A stretch of 64,000 nucleotides of DNA from Chryseobacterium elymi. GTDB taxonomy: Bacteria > Bacteroidota > Bacteroidia > Flavobacteriales > Weeksellaceae. How positions within the stretch are numbered: the first letter of the stretch is position 1; each line of letters starts with the position of its first letter. Position numbers and translations under genes: made by a program. The stretch spans positions 248,001 to 312,000 of the forward strand of contig NZ_QNUH01000002.1 of the NCBI RefSeq assembly GCF_003385495.1. Reading direction: 5' to 3'. This document shows, one piece after another, positions 63,911-64,000 of the stretch. A model generated the notes under the pieces. It had not been told where the DNA came from, did not search any database, and was given only the letters and a program-made list of their open reading frames with translations.

Positions 63911-64000
63911 AGCAATGACCACAAACGGTTATAAAATTTGGTTCCTTTTAATGAAATTGCTAAAAACTAATAACTAGCAACCAATAACAAAACAACTTAC

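Overview
The window looks like chromosomal DNA of a Flavobacteriia member of the Weeksellaceae, most like Chryseobacterium or a close relative. The grounds are: A+T-rich DNA; SusC/SusD pairs; a hybrid two-component regulator; promoter elements of the TAnnTTTG type; a type IX secretion (T9SS) C-terminal signal; a DUF5690 transporter; AraC regulators with TPR or 7-TM sensor parts; and intergenic repeats of a kind I associate with Chryseobacterium genomes. I saw no rRNA, tRNA or CRISPR array. The species is an inference.

Layout. (1) 1191-5268: a large secreted protein with thrombospondin type-3 repeats and a small secreted partner. (2) 5849-17988, all on the minus strand: a compact fructan utilisation locus (fructokinase, SusD, SusC, GH32 fructanase, sugar porter, hybrid sensor/regulator), followed by a decayed IS3-family element. 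(3) 18943-30082: an AraC/TPR regulator, a small secreted protein, a second and much larger copy of the large/small secreted pair (2070 and 180 aa), and two small transposase-type HTH proteins. (4) 30585-35475, minus: a four-gene operon of a secreted PIG-L deacetylase, an overlooked 34-aa membrane peptide, a sodium:solute symporter and a DUF2911 protein. (5) 35575-37794: a ceramidase-like membrane protein and an unknown gene, with two copies of a MITE-like repeat. (6) 37882-42590: a very A+T-rich insert with an XRE-type regulator, a membrane-anchored coiled-coil protein and a Hachiman-like anti-phage pair (HamA nuclease, HamB helicase). (7) 42764-45969: an AraC regulator, a class C beta-lactamase-like lipoprotein, a transporter fragment and an XRE-cupin regulator. 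(8) 45992-54205: a probable phosphonate uptake and breakdown operon (TonB receptor, DUF5690 transporter, FAD oxidoreductase, phosphonatase-like HAD hydrolase) plus a secreted phosphodiesterase/phosphatase. (9) 54678-56938: a secreted trypsin-like protease lipoprotein, an Ig-like lipoprotein and a frameshifted TPR remnant. (10) 57008-63775: a LacI regulator and, convergent with it, a hexuronate operon (eda, transporter, uxaB, uxaA).

How the parts work together. The fructan locus has the logic of the known Bacteroides fructan system: a periplasmic sensor, outer-membrane capture and import, periplasmic hydrolysis, inner-membrane sugar import and phosphorylation. The hexuronate operon takes tagaturonate to KDPG and on to pyruvate and glyceraldehyde-3-phosphate, and a near-perfect inverted repeat just upstream of eda is a good repressor site. 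The phosphonate operon lies downstream of an XRE-cupin regulator, and the same palindrome (ACT-AAT-AGT core) occurs before the regulator and before the operon.

The best candidates for something undescribed are: the duplicated large/small secreted pair with a shared 'GMMVYDT' C-terminal module and an intergenic hairpin in both copies; the 34-aa peptide overlapping the ends of the PIG-L and symporter genes; and the Hachiman-like island with its regulator, coiled-coil membrane protein and shared TTACGG/CCGTAA palindromes.
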